A DNA stretch of 57,406 bases from Clostridia bacterium (GTDB taxonomy: Bacteria; Bacillota; Clostridia; RUG12999), in NCBI GenBank assembly GCA_017396395.1, contig JAFQMF010000002.1:1-57406 (forward strand). The letters run 5' to 3'. Position numbers and translations under genes: made by a program. Below the pieces are notes generated by a model, which was not told the origin of the DNA, searched no databases, and saw only the letters and a program-made list of their open reading frames with translations. Below, one piece after another: positions 1 to 8,752 of this stretch; positions within the stretch are counted from its first letter, which is position 1, and every line of letters starts with the position of its first letter.

Positions 1-87
1 ACTTAACGCCTTATATCCCAATGGTCCTTCTAAATATTCTAAAACTATTTTCAATCGTTGTTCTGGAGGATACTTAATTTTACCCAT
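1..87 (-). CDS. IS3-family transposase OrfA, N-terminal fragment (runs off left edge)
   Basis: Twenty-nine codons are visible, starting at ATG 87-85 behind an AAAGGGG ribosome binding site. They begin MGKIKYPPEQRLKIVLEY and match the start of the helix-turn-helix OrfA of IS3/IS150 transposases, where a basic start leads into a first helix of the form R-L-x-I-V-x-x-Y-L. OrfA binds the terminal repeats and normally makes the active OrfAB transposase by frameshifting. The frameshift site and the DDE domain would lie outside the window. Confidence 0.65.
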   Translation of the reverse strand, partial: MGKIKYPPEQRLKIVLEYLEGPLGYKALS

Positions 88-141
88 GAAAAAAACCCCT
101 TTATTAGACATCTTTTTGTCTAACAAATGGGGTTCACTTCA
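1..141 (-). mobile_element. Left end of an IS3-family (IS150-like) insertion sequence, truncated by the window edge
   Basis: Read on the minus strand, the element begins at 141 with TGAAGTGAACCCCATTTG, similar to the ends I associate with IS150-group elements, followed by a hairpin (ACCCC..TTAGACA at about 98-113 against TGTCTA..GGGGT at about 117-133) and then the start of a transposase. Only one end is visible, so target duplication and the second inverted repeat cannot be checked. The perfect promoter at 175-203 lies outside the element. Confidence 0.7.
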
Positions 142-174
142 ATACGAGGGGATATTTATTATATTTTCATAACA

Positions 175-203
175 TTGACACTTTCTATTGTTTTTGTTAT
201 AAT
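175..203 (+). promoter_or_regulatory. Consensus sigma-A promoter for the amidohydrolase gene
   Basis: TTGACA at 175-180, a 17-bp spacer and TATAAT at 198-203: both hexamers are perfect consensus. It sits 33 bp inside the IS end and 47 bp before the ATG at 250, so the insertion left it intact. Confidence 0.85.
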
Positions 204-249
204 AAAAGGGAAATTTTTGATATTACATAAGAAGGAAGGTTTCATCTAT

Positions 250-1059
250 ATGCATATTATAGATGCTCATTGTCATATTTACCCTGATAAAATAGCAGAA
301 AAGGCAACTGCCGCAACAGAGGTTTTTTACGGAATTAACCACACTGAGCTTAACGGCACCACCTCTCTGCTTTTAAGCGAAGGAGAAAAAGCAGGAATAA
401 CCCATTTTATTGTACAGTCAGTTGCCACCTCACCTGCTCAGGTTTCCTCTATAAATCGTTTTATTGCAGGGTCTGTAGCAGAAAGTAATGGAAAGTTTAC
501 CGGTCTTGGCACACTTCACCCTGACAGTGATGACATCCGCCGTGACGTGGAGGAGATTATTTCTTTAGGATTGAAGGGTGTTAAGCTTCATCCTGATATT
601 CAGAAATTTAAGGCTGACGATTACAGATGTCTTAAAATATACCAGGAGTGTGAAGGCAGACTTCCAATTTTAATGCATACCGGAGATAACAGATATGATA
701 ATTCCAATCCAAACAGGTTAAAACCTTTGTTGGAAATATACACAGGGCTTACTGTTATTGGTGCTCATTTTGGTGGCTGGTCTATGTGGGAAGATGCTAC
801 AAAGCTTCTTGCAAATGAGCATTATGATAATTTTTATGTAGATTGCTCTTCATCCTTTTATTCCTTAACTGATGATGAAATTATAAAGCTTATCTCCTCA
901 TATGGTGACGACAGAGTGCTTTTTGGCAGTGACTATCCCATGTGGAGTCCTGTTCCGGAAGTGAAAAGGTTTTTATCACTTAATCTTCCCGAAAAAACTC
1001 AGGAAAAAATATTATACAAAAATGCTTGTAGGCTTTTTGATATAAAACTGGAGAAATAA
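250..1059 (+). CDS. Amidohydrolase family (TIM-barrel metal-dependent hydrolase)
   Basis: A 269-aa protein of the amidohydrolase-2 superfamily, whose members hydrolyse or decarboxylate small substrates at a metal site in a TIM barrel. Visible ligand motifs are H7-x-H9 (DAHCH), H114 in GVKLHPD, H143 in LMHTG, H173 in GAHFGG and D228 in FGSDYP, so the metal site looks complete. The frame is open upstream to 127, but the ATG at 250 follows AAGGAAGG and the resulting N-terminus goes straight into the first metal motif; this start is preferred. The dgt-like gene follows after 2 bp, so the two are probably co-transcribed from the promoter at 175. The substrate cannot be inferred. Confidence 0.85.
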   Translation: MHIIDAHCHIYPDKIAEKATAATEVFYGINHTELNGTTSLLLSEGEKAGITHFIVQSVATSPAQVSSINRFIAGSVAESNGKFTGLGTLHPDSDDIRRDVEEIISLGLKGVKLHPDIQKFKADDYRCLKIYQECEGRLPILMHTGDNRYDNSNPNRLKPLLEIYTGLTVIGAHFGGWSMWEDATKLLANEHYDNFYVDCSSSFYSLTDDEIIKLISSYGDDRVLFGSDYPMWSPVPEVKRFLSLNLPEKTQEKILYKNACRLFDIKLEK

Positions 1060-1061
1060 AT

Positions 1062-2297
1062 ATGGAATTAAGTAAAACCAAAAATATTTTCCTTCCCTTT
1101 TCGGTGAGAGAGGAAAATGCTGAAAAATGGGAAAACTCCATAAAAAGAGAAGTATCTTTGCCAAAAAAAGCTCAGGATATACGAAGTGAATTTGCAAGGG
1201 ATTATACCCGCATTATTCATAGTCGGGGATACAGACGGTTAAAGCATAAAACTCAAGTTTTTTTTGCGCCTGAAAATGACCACATATGCACAAGAATCGA
1301 ACATGTTAACCATGTAGAATCGGTAAGTTACACTATTGCAAATCATTTAGGGTTAAATACTGAGCTTACACGGGCAATAGCTACAGCTCATGACCTTGGC
1401 CATGCACCCTTCGGGCATCTTGGTGAAAGAATATTAAACAATCTGTGCAAAAATGAAACAGGCAACTCCTTCTGGCATGAGCAAAACGGACTTTTCTTTG
1501 CTGATAATCTGGAGCTTTTAAAAGACAGCCGTGACAGACTGCAGAATTTAAATCTTACCTACGCTGTCCGTGACGGAATTATATCCCACTGCGGAGAAGT
1601 AAATCAGAATATGCTTTTTCCAAGAAATGAAGCTATTTCTTTAAATGAATTTACAAAACCCAATATGTTTTCTCCCTACAGCTGGGAGGGCTGTGTAGTT
1701 AAAATATGTGACAAAATTTCTTATCTGGGACGAGATATGGAAGATGCCGTTACTCTTGGACTGATAGAGGAAAACGCTACAGATGTGATAAAGGCTCACG
1801 CTGAAAATGTTTTTGGAAAAGACAGCGTTTATAAAATCAATACCACTAATTTAATAAGTTTATTTGTTTATAACCTTTGCATAACAAGCAGTCCTGAAAA
1901 AGGTCTTGGATTTTCCCCTTCGGTGGCTGAGCTTATGCAAGAAATTATGAATTTTAACTACAGAGAAATTTATGGTCATAGCCGTTTGAAATTTTATGAA
2001 GGATACGCAAATGAAATTATTGGTGTAATATTTAAACTTCTTGCCTCCTTGTGGGAAAAAGGAAAAACCTTTGAAAACTTAGAAAAAGCAAAAGCCAGTT
2101 ATCCTCTTCTTGTTTCTACATTTTCGGGATGGCTGTATGTATATTCAAATTCTTTTAAAAGAGGCGAAAAATATTGCAACAAAGAAGTATTTAACCCTGA
2201 AACAAGAGAAGAATACATAATGGCAATTATTTATTTTATTTCAGGCATGACCGACTCCTTTATTAAAAAGCTTTACTCCTCTCTGGGCACTTTTTAA
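1062..2297 (+). CDS. dgt: dGTPase-like HD-domain triphosphohydrolase
   Basis: A 411-aa HD-superfamily protein resembling deoxyguanosinetriphosphate triphosphohydrolase, which removes tripolyphosphate from dNTPs. The N-terminal part has R-x-E-H-x-x-H-V (RIEHVNHV), followed by the metal-binding HD in ATAHDLGHAPFGHLGE and a later K-I-x-D-x-I-S-Y-L-G-R-D helix, the family order. Length is typical of the shorter Gram-positive Dgt-like proteins, which are often annotated as family members without proof of dGTP specificity. It lies 2 bp after the amidohydrolase. Confidence 0.85.
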   Translation: MELSKTKNIFLPFSVREENAEKWENSIKREVSLPKKAQDIRSEFARDYTRIIHSRGYRRLKHKTQVFFAPENDHICTRIEHVNHVESVSYTIANHLGLNTELTRAIATAHDLGHAPFGHLGERILNNLCKNETGNSFWHEQNGLFFADNLELLKDSRDRLQNLNLTYAVRDGIISHCGEVNQNMLFPRNEAISLNEFTKPNMFSPYSWEGCVVKICDKISYLGRDMEDAVTLGLIEENATDVIKAHAENVFGKDSVYKINTTNLISLFVYNLCITSSPEKGLGFSPSVAELMQEIMNFNYREIYGHSRLKFYEGYANEIIGVIFKLLASLWEKGKTFENLEKAKASYPLLVSTFSGWLYVYSNSFKRGEKYCNKEVFNPETREEYIMAIIYFISGMTDSFIKKLYSSLGTF

Positions 2298-2364
2298 GGC
2301 TTTACATTTAAAGGCTTTTGTGTTAAAATATTATTTTAAAAATATTTGGAAAGGCAGAAATTTT

Positions 2365-2955
2365 ATGAAAAACTTCAGAAAACTTTTATTAATTATACTA
2401 TCCCTTTTACTGGTTCTTTCAATTTTTACCGCTTGCGGAAAAAAAGACGAGGGCAATATTGTTGTTATTTCTGTTGAAGACTACGGAGATATTACAGTTG
2501 AGCTTATGCCCGAATATGCTCCAAAAACTGTTGAACATTTTAAAGAGCTTGTTAAAAAAGGACACTACGATAACACCATATTTCACCGCATAATGAGTGG
2601 CTTTATGATTCAGGGCGGCGGATATGATTTAAACAATCTTAATGATGTAAAGCCAGCTTCAAATGTTAAAGGGGAATTTAAAAATAACTTCTTTTCACAA
2701 AATACCCTTTCTCACGAAAGAGGCGTAATTTCTATGGCAAGGGCAAAAGACCCCAACAGTGCTACTTCCCAGTTCTTTATTGTGCATGAAGATTCCACTT
2801 TTCTTGACGGAGATTATGCGGCGTTTGGCAAGGTTACAAAGGGTATGGATGTAGTAGATAAAATTGCAAATTCTCAGGTTACCTATAATCCCTATACGGG
2901 AGAAAACAGTGTACCTGTTAAATATCCTGTAATCACAAGTATAAAAATGAAATAA
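2365..2955 (+). CDS. Peptidyl-prolyl cis-trans isomerase, cyclophilin type, lipoprotein
   Basis: A 196-aa secreted cyclophilin. The start at ATG 2365 is chosen over the upstream in-frame codon at 2320 because it follows GGAAAGG and opens a textbook lipoprotein signal: basic MKNFRK, a leucine/isoleucine core, then lipobox FTAC with the lipidated Cys at about residue 24. The mature part carries cyclophilin motifs: APKTVEHF, FHRIMSGFMIQGG, SMAR with NSATSQFFI, and FGKV. It should act outside the membrane on folding of exported proteins. It precedes era by 16 bp. Confidence 0.88.
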   Translation: MKNFRKLLLIILSLLLVLSIFTACGKKDEGNIVVISVEDYGDITVELMPEYAPKTVEHFKELVKKGHYDNTIFHRIMSGFMIQGGGYDLNNLNDVKPASNVKGEFKNNFFSQNTLSHERGVISMARAKDPNSATSQFFIVHEDSTFLDGDYAAFGKVTKGMDVVDKIANSQVTYNPYTGENSVPVKYPVITSIKMK

Positions 2956-2971
2956 GCACAAGGAGAGAAAT

Positions 2972-3871
2972 ATGTCCGAAAAACATTTATCCGGTTTTGT
3001 GGCTGTAATAGGCAGACCCAATGTTGGTAAATCTACCCTTATTAACCACGCAATTGGTCAGAAAATTGCAATAATTTCCGACAAACCCCAAACTACAAGA
3101 GGTAAAATTCTTGCAATCAGAACAACTGAAAAAAGTCAGATTATCTTTGTGGATACACCAGGTATTCATAAGCCTAAAAATAAGCTGGGAGAATTTATGG
3201 TAAAAACTGCCGAAACCTCTGCCGAGGATGCAGATGCTATTGTTTTTGTGGTAGAAGCAGGAGATAAAATACGAGGAAATGAGCTTCGTATAATGGATGA
3301 TATTAAACAAAGCGGTCTTCCCTGCATACTTGTTATAAACAAGGTGGATAAATTCCCTAACAAAGAGGATTTACTTCCTCAGATTGAGGCTTTTTCAAAG
3401 GAATTGGATTTTCAGGCTATTGTTCCTATTTGTGCACGTTCAGGTTCAGGTGTTGCAAAGGTAGTAGCTGAAATCGAAAAACTTCTTCCTGCAGGACCTG
3501 AACTCTACCCTGAAGATATGATAACAAATATGACAGTAAGAGAAATTTCTGCGGAAATTATCCGTGAAAAGCTTCTTCGTATGACAGACAAGGAAATTCC
3601 TCATGGTACTGCTATTGAAATTATGCAATATAAAGAGGAAGATAAAATTATCAGGATTATTGCTACCATTTACTGCGAAAAGGCATCTCATAAAGGTATT
3701 ATCATCGGGAAAAACGGCGATATGTTAAAGCGAATTGGGCAGAGTGCAAGAGTAGATATTGAAAAAATGACAGATAAAAAAGTGTATCTGGAGCTTTGGG
3801 TCAAGGTTAAGGATGACTGGCGAAACAATAATTTTCTTATGAAAGAATTTGGATTTGTTGAGGAGAATTAG
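2972..3871 (+). CDS. era: GTPase Era, 30S ribosome maturation
   Basis: A 299-aa Era protein, which binds the 3' end of 16S rRNA during 30S assembly. G1 is GRPNVGKS near residue 12, the switch region contains PQTTR, G3 is DTPG, G4 is NKVD and the G5 region is the CARSG segment. A C-terminal KH domain has the G-x-x-G loop in IIIGKNGDMLKRIG. The length matches the family. The next gene, rsmD, starts 3 bp downstream, so two ribosome biogenesis genes are coupled. Confidence 0.97.
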   Translation: MSEKHLSGFVAVIGRPNVGKSTLINHAIGQKIAIISDKPQTTRGKILAIRTTEKSQIIFVDTPGIHKPKNKLGEFMVKTAETSAEDADAIVFVVEAGDKIRGNELRIMDDIKQSGLPCILVINKVDKFPNKEDLLPQIEAFSKELDFQAIVPICARSGSGVAKVVAEIEKLLPAGPELYPEDMITNMTVREISAEIIREKLLRMTDKEIPHGTAIEIMQYKEEDKIIRIIATIYCEKASHKGIIIGKNGDMLKRIGQSARVDIEKMTDKKVYLELWVKVKDDWRNNNFLMKEFGFVEEN

Positions 3872-3874
3872 TTT

Positions 3875-4417
3875 ATGAGAGTTATTGCAGGAAGTGCAAA
3901 AGGGCATAGCCTTAAAACCCCAAAAGGACTTTATACCCGCCCTACTACCGATAAGGTTAAGGGTAGTCTTTTTTCAATGCTTATGGGACATCTTGCAGAT
4001 GCAAAGGTACTGGATTTGTTTGCGGGAAGCGGCGGTCTTGGCATTGAAGCTTTAAGCCGTGGTGCAAAGGAATGTGTTTTTGTAGATATGGATAGTGATG
4101 CTGTTTCCTGCATAAAAGAAAATCTTGCATTTACCAAAACAAAGGAAAAAGCAAGGGTAGTTCAAGGAGATTCTTTGCAATTTTTAAAAACTGAAAGTTC
4201 CCCTTTTGATTTAATTTTTATTGACCCTCCCTATCACCATAATCTTGGTGCAAAGTCAATGGAGCTTATTTTCTCCCAAAATCTTTTAAAAAGCGGCGGT
4301 CTTGTTTCTTTGGAAACAGATGAAGGAGAGCTTGAAACAGAAGAATTTGAAGGCTTTGAGCTTATAAAATCAAAAAGCTATGGCAGAATTTCTCTAAAAA
4401 TTTACAAAAAGTATTGA
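3875..4417 (+). CDS. rsmD: 16S rRNA (guanine966-N2)-methyltransferase
   Basis: A 180-aa SAM-dependent methyltransferase. The N-terminal MRVIAGSAKG and R-P-T-T-D-K-V-K segments and the SAM loop DLFAGSGGLGIEALSRGA are characteristic of RsmD, and the catalytic motif is DPPY in the FDLIFIDPPY segment. GAGGAG precedes the ATG. Its last codons overlap the -35 element of the coaD promoter. Confidence 0.95.
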   Translation: MRVIAGSAKGHSLKTPKGLYTRPTTDKVKGSLFSMLMGHLADAKVLDLFAGSGGLGIEALSRGAKECVFVDMDSDAVSCIKENLAFTKTKEKARVVQGDSLQFLKTESSPFDLIFIDPPYHHNLGAKSMELIFSQNLLKSGGLVSLETDEGELETEEFEGFELIKSKSYGRISLKIYKKY

Positions 4418-4442
4418 TTTCTTTATAAAATTAGTGTATAAT
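4414..4442 (+). promoter_or_regulatory. Sigma-A promoter for coaD
   Basis: TTGATT at 4414-4419, a 17-bp spacer and TATAAT at 4437-4442. The -35 hexamer overlaps the rsmD stop codon, giving coaD its own transcription start in an otherwise compact cluster. Confidence 0.75.
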
Positions 4443-4514
4443 TTATACATAGTGGGTTAGTGTTTATTAAAATTACAGTTTTAACCCTGCTTATTGAGAG
4501 GAAGTTTTCGCAAA

Positions 4515-5003
4515 ATGGTACAAAGAATTGCCATATATCCAGGAAGTTTTGACCCTGTAACAAATGGTCACTTAGATATAATCAGGCGGTCAGCTAAAAT
4601 ATTTGACAAGGTTGTTGTGGGCGTTTTAAAAAACGGCGAAAAGACTCCCGCTTTTTCCCCTGAGGAAAGAGTGGACATGCTAAAGAGAGCCACTGCTGAC
4701 ATTTCAAATGTTGAGGCTAAATTCTTTAACGGGCTTTTGGTGGATTTTGTAAAGCAGGAAAATGCCTCTGTAATTATTAAAGGTCTGCGCGCCGTTTCAG
4801 ATTTTGAATATGAGTTTCAGCTTGCACTTTTAAATTCCAAGCTGGCTCCCGAAATTGAAACTATGTTTCTTGCCACTTCAGAACAGTATTGTTTCTTAAG
4901 TTCAAGTATTGTAAGAGATATTGCAAGACATGGCGGCAGTCTTAAGGACTTAGTACCCGATGAGCTTATTGCTCCCATATATGAAAAATTACGCAAATTT
5001 TGA
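4515..5003 (+). CDS. coaD: Pantetheine-phosphate adenylyltransferase
   Basis: A 162-aa CoaD, which adenylates 4'-phosphopantetheine to dephospho-CoA. The nucleotidyltransferase signature [16 protein letters not shown] is near the N-terminus, and the C-terminal ATP-binding ISSS-like element is present as [18 protein letters not shown] 4515 is used: it places the signature at residue 7, as in the family, and follows GAGAGGA. An upstream TTG at 4494 would add seven unusual residues. Confidence 0.96.
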   Translation: MVQRIAIYPGSFDPVTNGHLDIIRRSAKIFDKVVVGVLKNGEKTPAFSPEERVDMLKRATADISNVEAKFFNGLLVDFVKQENASVIIKGLRAVSDFEYEFQLALLNSKLAPEIETMFLATSEQYCFLSSSIVRDIARHGGSLKDLVPDELIAPIYEKLRKF

Positions 5004-5021
5004 TTTTGGAGGTATATCACT

Positions 5022-5453
5022 ATGGAAATTTTAGAAATATTAGAAGAAGTAGAGGATTCTATTGAAAAGAATTTTTCTGTTCTTGGTTTTACACTTGTAA
5101 ACAAGGAAAACCTTTTATCTATGCTCGAAGAGCTTCGTCTTAAACTTCCTGATGAAATAAAGCAGGCGAAATGGGTTAAGGAGGAACGTCAGAAAATTCT
5201 TTCCGAAGCCGAAAAGGAAGCTAACTCTATAATCGAAAGTGCTAAGGAAAAAGTTATTGCTCTTATTGATGAGCACGAAATCGCAAAGCAGGCTAAAACA
5301 AGAGCTGAACAGATTATGGCTGACGCAAGAGCTCAGGAGCTTGAAATGCGTAAAAATGCAATCAGCTATGCTGACAGTATGCTGGAAAAGGTTGAATCCA
5401 TTTCTGCTTCTGTTGTTGACCAGGCAAGAGAAGGCAGACGCCAGCTTAGATAA
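5022..5453 (+). CDS. Coiled-coil protein of unknown function downstream of coaD
   Basis: A 143-aa charged, largely helical protein. After a short N-terminal segment it is almost continuous coiled coil rich in Glu, Lys and Ala (about residues 45-140), reminiscent of DivIVA-like or V-ATPase subunit H-like proteins commonly annotated next to coaD in Clostridia. It lacks the conserved DivIVA N-terminal motif and any membrane segment. It starts 18 bp after coaD with a GGAGGT site and ends before a strong terminator. A structural role is likely; the function is not known. Confidence 0.7.
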   Translation: MEILEILEEVEDSIEKNFSVLGFTLVNKENLLSMLEELRLKLPDEIKQAKWVKEERQKILSEAEKEANSIIESAKEKVIALIDEHEIAKQAKTRAEQIMADARAQELEMRKNAISYADSMLEKVESISASVVDQAREGRRQLR

Positions 5454-5481
5454 CTTAATATTATTTAGTTTAATACATATA

Positions 5482-5510
5482 AAAAGAGGCTTTTTGAAAA
5501 AGCCTCTTTT
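5482..5510. terminator. Bidirectional intrinsic terminator between convergent units
   Basis: AAAAGAGGCTTTTT, loop GAA, then the complementary arm ending in CTCTTTT: A-run before and T-run after the GC core, so it can stop both the coaD transcript (+) and the flippase transcript (-), whose stop codon abuts it. Confidence 0.88.
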
Positions 5511-7021
5511 TATTTTCTTTTAAATTTTTTCAAAAAGTCCGTAACCAAATCTTTTTCATATTTATTCATCCCAAACAACCACATTGATATGCAGTAAGTA
5601 AGCGTGTAAATACCAATAAGTAATATAAACATTAAAATGCTTTTATATGACACAAATTTCAGTATTAAAATTCCAGCTATTGCAGGAAGTATAAGTGCCG
5701 GTACAAAGCTTAATATCTGCTTCCAGAAATATATTATATCAAGTCCTACTTTTTTATGATAGAATATATTCATAATAAGACCGTTACCTACCAGCAGAGA
5801 AACCGCAGTGCCTATCGCCGCACCTGTAGCACCGTAGCGGATAGACATAGGGTAGCATATAATAACATTTATTATTGCCATAACAGAATAAATAATCGCC
5901 CTGAATTTATGTAGATTTTTTGCACGCTGAATTTCTATACCGATATTTTGTATCAGCGGAATAATAGCAGGCAAAATAAGCAGCAAGGTTATCCTGTAAG
6001 ATTCAAAATATTCTTTACCTGCCCACACATTAATAAAATAATTTCCAAAGAAGATAAGTCCGCTTCCCAGTAGAGTCAGCACTAAAAATTGTATTCTTCC
6101 TATTTTCGTAAATAATGCAGTAAGCTCCCTGTTGTCGTCATTTTTGGCTACAATTCTGTTTACTCTGGGAGTGAAAACCGTAGAAATTGAGCTGGAAAAG
6201 TTAACATACATTGAATTAAGCTGGGATGCAACACCAAATATTGCAACCGCGGTTGTTCCCCTTACCATTCCTAAAAACAGCTTGCCAATATTCCAGTTTA
6301 TCTGGTCAATAATCTGGTTTAAGAAAATCCAGAAAGAGAACATAAATAATTCTATAAGCAGTCCCTTATCTAAATTTTTAAAATCAAAGGTCATTTTAAG
6401 TTTCATTTTACAAAAATACATATTTGCTGTAAAGGCAGATACCGAAAGAATTGTTTGTATTACCACCAGCGAAACAGATTTAAAACCAAGAAGAAGCAGC
6501 GGTATTGTTAAAAATGGGTTAAGCAAATGTTTTAACAAATTTACAATCCTTACAAATATATACTGTTCGTTTGCAGTTATATGAGAAGTAAACACACTTC
6601 CAGGAAAAGAAATAGCTAAGTTAAAAATCATAAATCCCATAAGGACTTTTGCGGTTTTTATTTCATCAGCAGTAAGCTTTTTGAAAATGCTTCCAGTATT
6701 GAAAACAAGCACGCTGCCTGCTAATATGCAAATAACGGCAATCACTGTAAATACTGTCATAAACATTCCGTTAAGCTTTGCTATTCCCTCTTTGTCATTA
6801 TTGACTTTATATCTTGAATAATACCTTACATATGAGCTTCCAAACCCAAGACTAAGCAGGCTTAAATATGCTATAACAGAAGAAGAAAGCTGATAAAGAC
6901 CATACTGACTTTGACCCAGCAGTCTTAGCATTATGGGCGTGTAAATAAGACCCGAAAGCACCATTATACCTTCAGATAAATAGGACAAAATCACTCCCGC
7001 TTTTAATTGGTTAACCTTCAT
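5510..7021 (-). CDS. Polysaccharide flippase, MOP/MATE superfamily (Wzx-like)
   Basis: A 503-aa polytopic protein with about 12-14 hydrophobic segments and no large soluble domain. The N-terminal pattern (a first TM with G-x-x-x-L-x-x-x-I, then RLLGQSQYGLYQL) is typical of lipopolysaccharide and teichoic-acid flippases of the MOP superfamily, which move undecaprenyl-linked sugars across the membrane. It starts 1 bp after the pyruvyltransferase gene, so the pair probably builds and exports a pyruvylated surface polymer. The exact substrate is unknown. SpoVB-type lipid II flippase is an alternative but less likely given this neighbour. Confidence 0.82.
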   Translation of the reverse strand: MKVNQLKAGVILSYLSEGIMVLSGLIYTPIMLRLLGQSQYGLYQLSSSVIAYLSLLSLGFGSSYVRYYSRYKVNNDKEGIAKLNGMFMTVFTVIAVICILAGSVLVFNTGSIFKKLTADEIKTAKVLMGFMIFNLAISFPGSVFTSHITANEQYIFVRIVNLLKHLLNPFLTIPLLLLGFKSVSLVVIQTILSVSAFTANMYFCKMKLKMTFDFKNLDKGLLIELFMFSFWIFLNQIIDQINWNIGKLFLGMVRGTTAVAIFGVASQLNSMYVNFSSSISTVFTPRVNRIVAKNDDNRELTALFTKIGRIQFLVLTLLGSGLIFFGNYFINVWAGKEYFESYRITLLLILPAIIPLIQNIGIEIQRAKNLHKFRAIIYSVMAIINVIICYPMSIRYGATGAAIGTAVSLLVGNGLIMNIFYHKKVGLDIIYFWKQILSFVPALILPAIAGILILKFVSYKSILMFILLIGIYTLTYCISMWLFGMNKYEKDLVTDFLKKFKRK

Positions 7022-7022
7022 C

Positions 7023-8084
7023 TTATTCCATCTCCATAGCTTTTTTCAAAAAATCTATTGCCTTTTGTCTTTCTTTTTGTAAAATCTCAGAAATATGTGC
7101 GTATTCTTTTTCAAATACCACTTCACCTTTCTGCCCTGACCATCTTCTGTCCTGAAGCCTTAATGTACTAAGCAAGGTGTCAATACGGGAGGACATAGAA
7201 TGAAGCTTATCCTGTCTTTCCCATACTAAAAAAGGTGTGTCCATTAAAACTGAAAATACCGTTCCGTGAAAGGAATCCGTTAAGACTATTTCAGCATTTT
7301 CTATCATCCATATAAATTCTGACGGTCCGCTATTATGCCAGAATTTATTTGTGTTTTTCATTTCTAAATTTATAAGTTTATAGCCATAAGATGAGCAAAC
7401 ATCATTTATATATTCTTGCATATCCGCTGATACATCCCCAAGAAAATATGTTAATATAAACTTTTCTTTTCCTATAAACGAAGGTTTTTTAGCTATAGCC
7501 TGCCACTCTTTTTTTGTAAGCATCAGTGTGGGATCAACAAGAACTGTTGCATTTTTTCCGGATAAATCCTTTACAATTTTTGCACCAGTTTCTTCCCTCA
7601 CAGAAATGGCCTTCATATTCTTTAAATTTTTCTTATATTCATCCTGTTTGTTTTGAGGAATATTTTCTACTCCAAAGCTTGCAGAATACGAAATACGCTT
7701 TTTAGGGTCTGCAAAGGTTGCAAAAAAATAACCCTCCCCTGCAAAATCATAATTCCAAATCTGGTCGCTTCCGCAAATTATATAATCAGTTTTATTTATA
7801 AGCCTTTTTTTAAAATCAAAACCGCATTTTATGTATCTGTTATTAAACTTACGGAAAATTTTAAGTCTGCTGCCTTCATTTTTCACTTTGCCTTTTGCTA
7901 AAAAATGAAAATCCGCCTTTATTTCCGCTTTTATCTGTTTTAAAATCTCCTTTTTGGACATAATACGAAGGGTATAAACATCAGTTTCTTCCATGTTCGA
8001 AAGCACCTGTTGCACTGCATAATTCTGTAGTCTGTTTCCATAGTTTCCATAATTCCAGATGGTAACAATTCCGCATTTTTTCAA
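7023..8084 (-). CDS. Polysaccharide pyruvyl transferase family protein
   Basis: A 353-aa protein of the PS_pyruv_trans family. Visible motifs: GNYGNRLQNYAVQQVL at the N-terminus, CGSDQIWN near residue 100 and DSFHGTVFSVLMDTPF near the C-terminus, the last holding the conserved His. The start is decided by the ribosome binding site: AAGGGGAG lies 7-8 nt before TTG 8084, whereas the in-frame ATG at 8105 would fall only about 11 nt from the predicted transcription start and has no site in front of it. The TTG start gives the usual MKKCGIVTIWN beginning. It is first in a two-gene unit with the flippase. Confidence 0.85.
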   Translation of the reverse strand: MKKCGIVTIWNYGNYGNRLQNYAVQQVLSNMEETDVYTLRIMSKKEILKQIKAEIKADFHFLAKGKVKNEGSRLKIFRKFNNRYIKCGFDFKKRLINKTDYIICGSDQIWNYDFAGEGYFFATFADPKKRISYSASFGVENIPQNKQDEYKKNLKNMKAISVREETGAKIVKDLSGKNATVLVDPTLMLTKKEWQAIAKKPSFIGKEKFILTYFLGDVSADMQEYINDVCSSYGYKLINLEMKNTNKFWHNSGPSEFIWMIENAEIVLTDSFHGTVFSVLMDTPFLVWERQDKLHSMSSRIDTLLSTLRLQDRRWSGQKGEVVFEKEYAHISEILQKERQKAIDFLKKAMEME

Positions 8085-8122
8085 GCATTTTCTCCCCTTT
8101 CGCATTTTTGTATATATAAAAA

Positions 8123-8151
8123 ATTATAACATATGCCATGTCTTTTGTCAA
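8123..8151 (-). promoter_or_regulatory. Perfect consensus promoter for the pyruvyltransferase-flippase unit
   Basis: On the minus strand TTGACA (8151-8146), 17-bp spacer, TATAAT (8128-8123). Both boxes are consensus. It predicts a transcript starting near 8116 and a leader of about 30 nt to the TTG start. Confidence 0.85.
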
Positions 8152-8196
8152 TTACCCGCATTTTTGGGAAATTTCCTGAAAATTACTTAAAATACA

Positions 8197-8225
8197 TTGA
8201 TTTTGATGGTGTGATATGATAGAAT
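8197..8225 (+). promoter_or_regulatory. Promoter for the SLOG/DUF1273 gene
   Basis: TTGATT at 8197-8202, 17-bp spacer, TAGAAT at 8220-8225, followed by AAGGAGAT and the ATG at 8256. It is divergent from the promoter at 8123-8151. Confidence 0.65.
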
Positions 8226-8255
8226 GTTTTTATCATCTTTTTAAGGAGATAATAA

Positions 8256-8723
8256 ATGAACAAAGAAAACACTTGTTGCTTTACGGGGCATAGACAGCTT
8301 CCTAAGGACAAAATGCAACAAATCTTAAATAAAAGCGAAGCAGAAATAATTGCACAAATAAAAAAAGGCAAAACCTCTTTTATAACGGGGGGAGCAGTTG
8401 GATTTGATATGCTGTGTGCCGAAATAATAATTCAGCTTAAAAAGCAGTATCCCATAAATTTAATAATAGCTGTTCCCTGCCAAAATCAGGAAAAAAGCTT
8501 TTCTCCTACTGACAAGATACGATACACAAAAGTTTTAAGTATGGCGGATGAGGTGGTATATGTATCCCAAAAATACTTTTCCGGATGTATGTATAAAAGA
8601 AACCGATATATGGTGGATAATTCCTCCTGCCTTATTTCCTATTGCAGTAAAATGTCCGGCGGTAGCTATTACACAAAAAGCTACGCCTACGATAATGGTA
8701 TAGAAATAATTGAAATAAGTTAA
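8256..8723 (+). CDS. SLOG-domain protein, DUF1273 (YpsA-like)
   Basis: A 155-aa Rossmann-like protein. FTGHRQ at the start, TGGAVGFDMLCAE in the first third and the later NRYMVDNSS segment are marks of the DUF1273/YpsA group of SLOG nucleotide-binding proteins. B. subtilis YpsA has been linked to cell division and stress. The gene is monocistronic, with its own promoter and terminator. Confidence 0.82.
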   Translation: MNKENTCCFTGHRQLPKDKMQQILNKSEAEIIAQIKKGKTSFITGGAVGFDMLCAEIIIQLKKQYPINLIIAVPCQNQEKSFSPTDKIRYTKVLSMADEVVYVSQKYFSGCMYKRNRYMVDNSSCLISYCSKMSGGSYYTKSYAYDNGIEIIEIS

Positions 8724-8751
8724 AGCCAACACAAAAAAGTGTTGGCTTTTT
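8722..8751. terminator. Bidirectional intrinsic terminator
   Basis: AAAGCCAACAC, six-A loop, GTGTTGGCTTTTT. It separates the convergent SLOG and TepA-like genes. Confidence 0.88.
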
Positions 8752-8752
8752 C

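Noticed and set aside
127..249. Upstream extension of the amidohydrolase frame with a hydrophobic segment that could pass for a signal anchor
   Set aside because: It begins inside the IS end and spans the consensus promoter at 175-203; the ATG at 250 has a good ribosome binding site and gives the family N-terminus.
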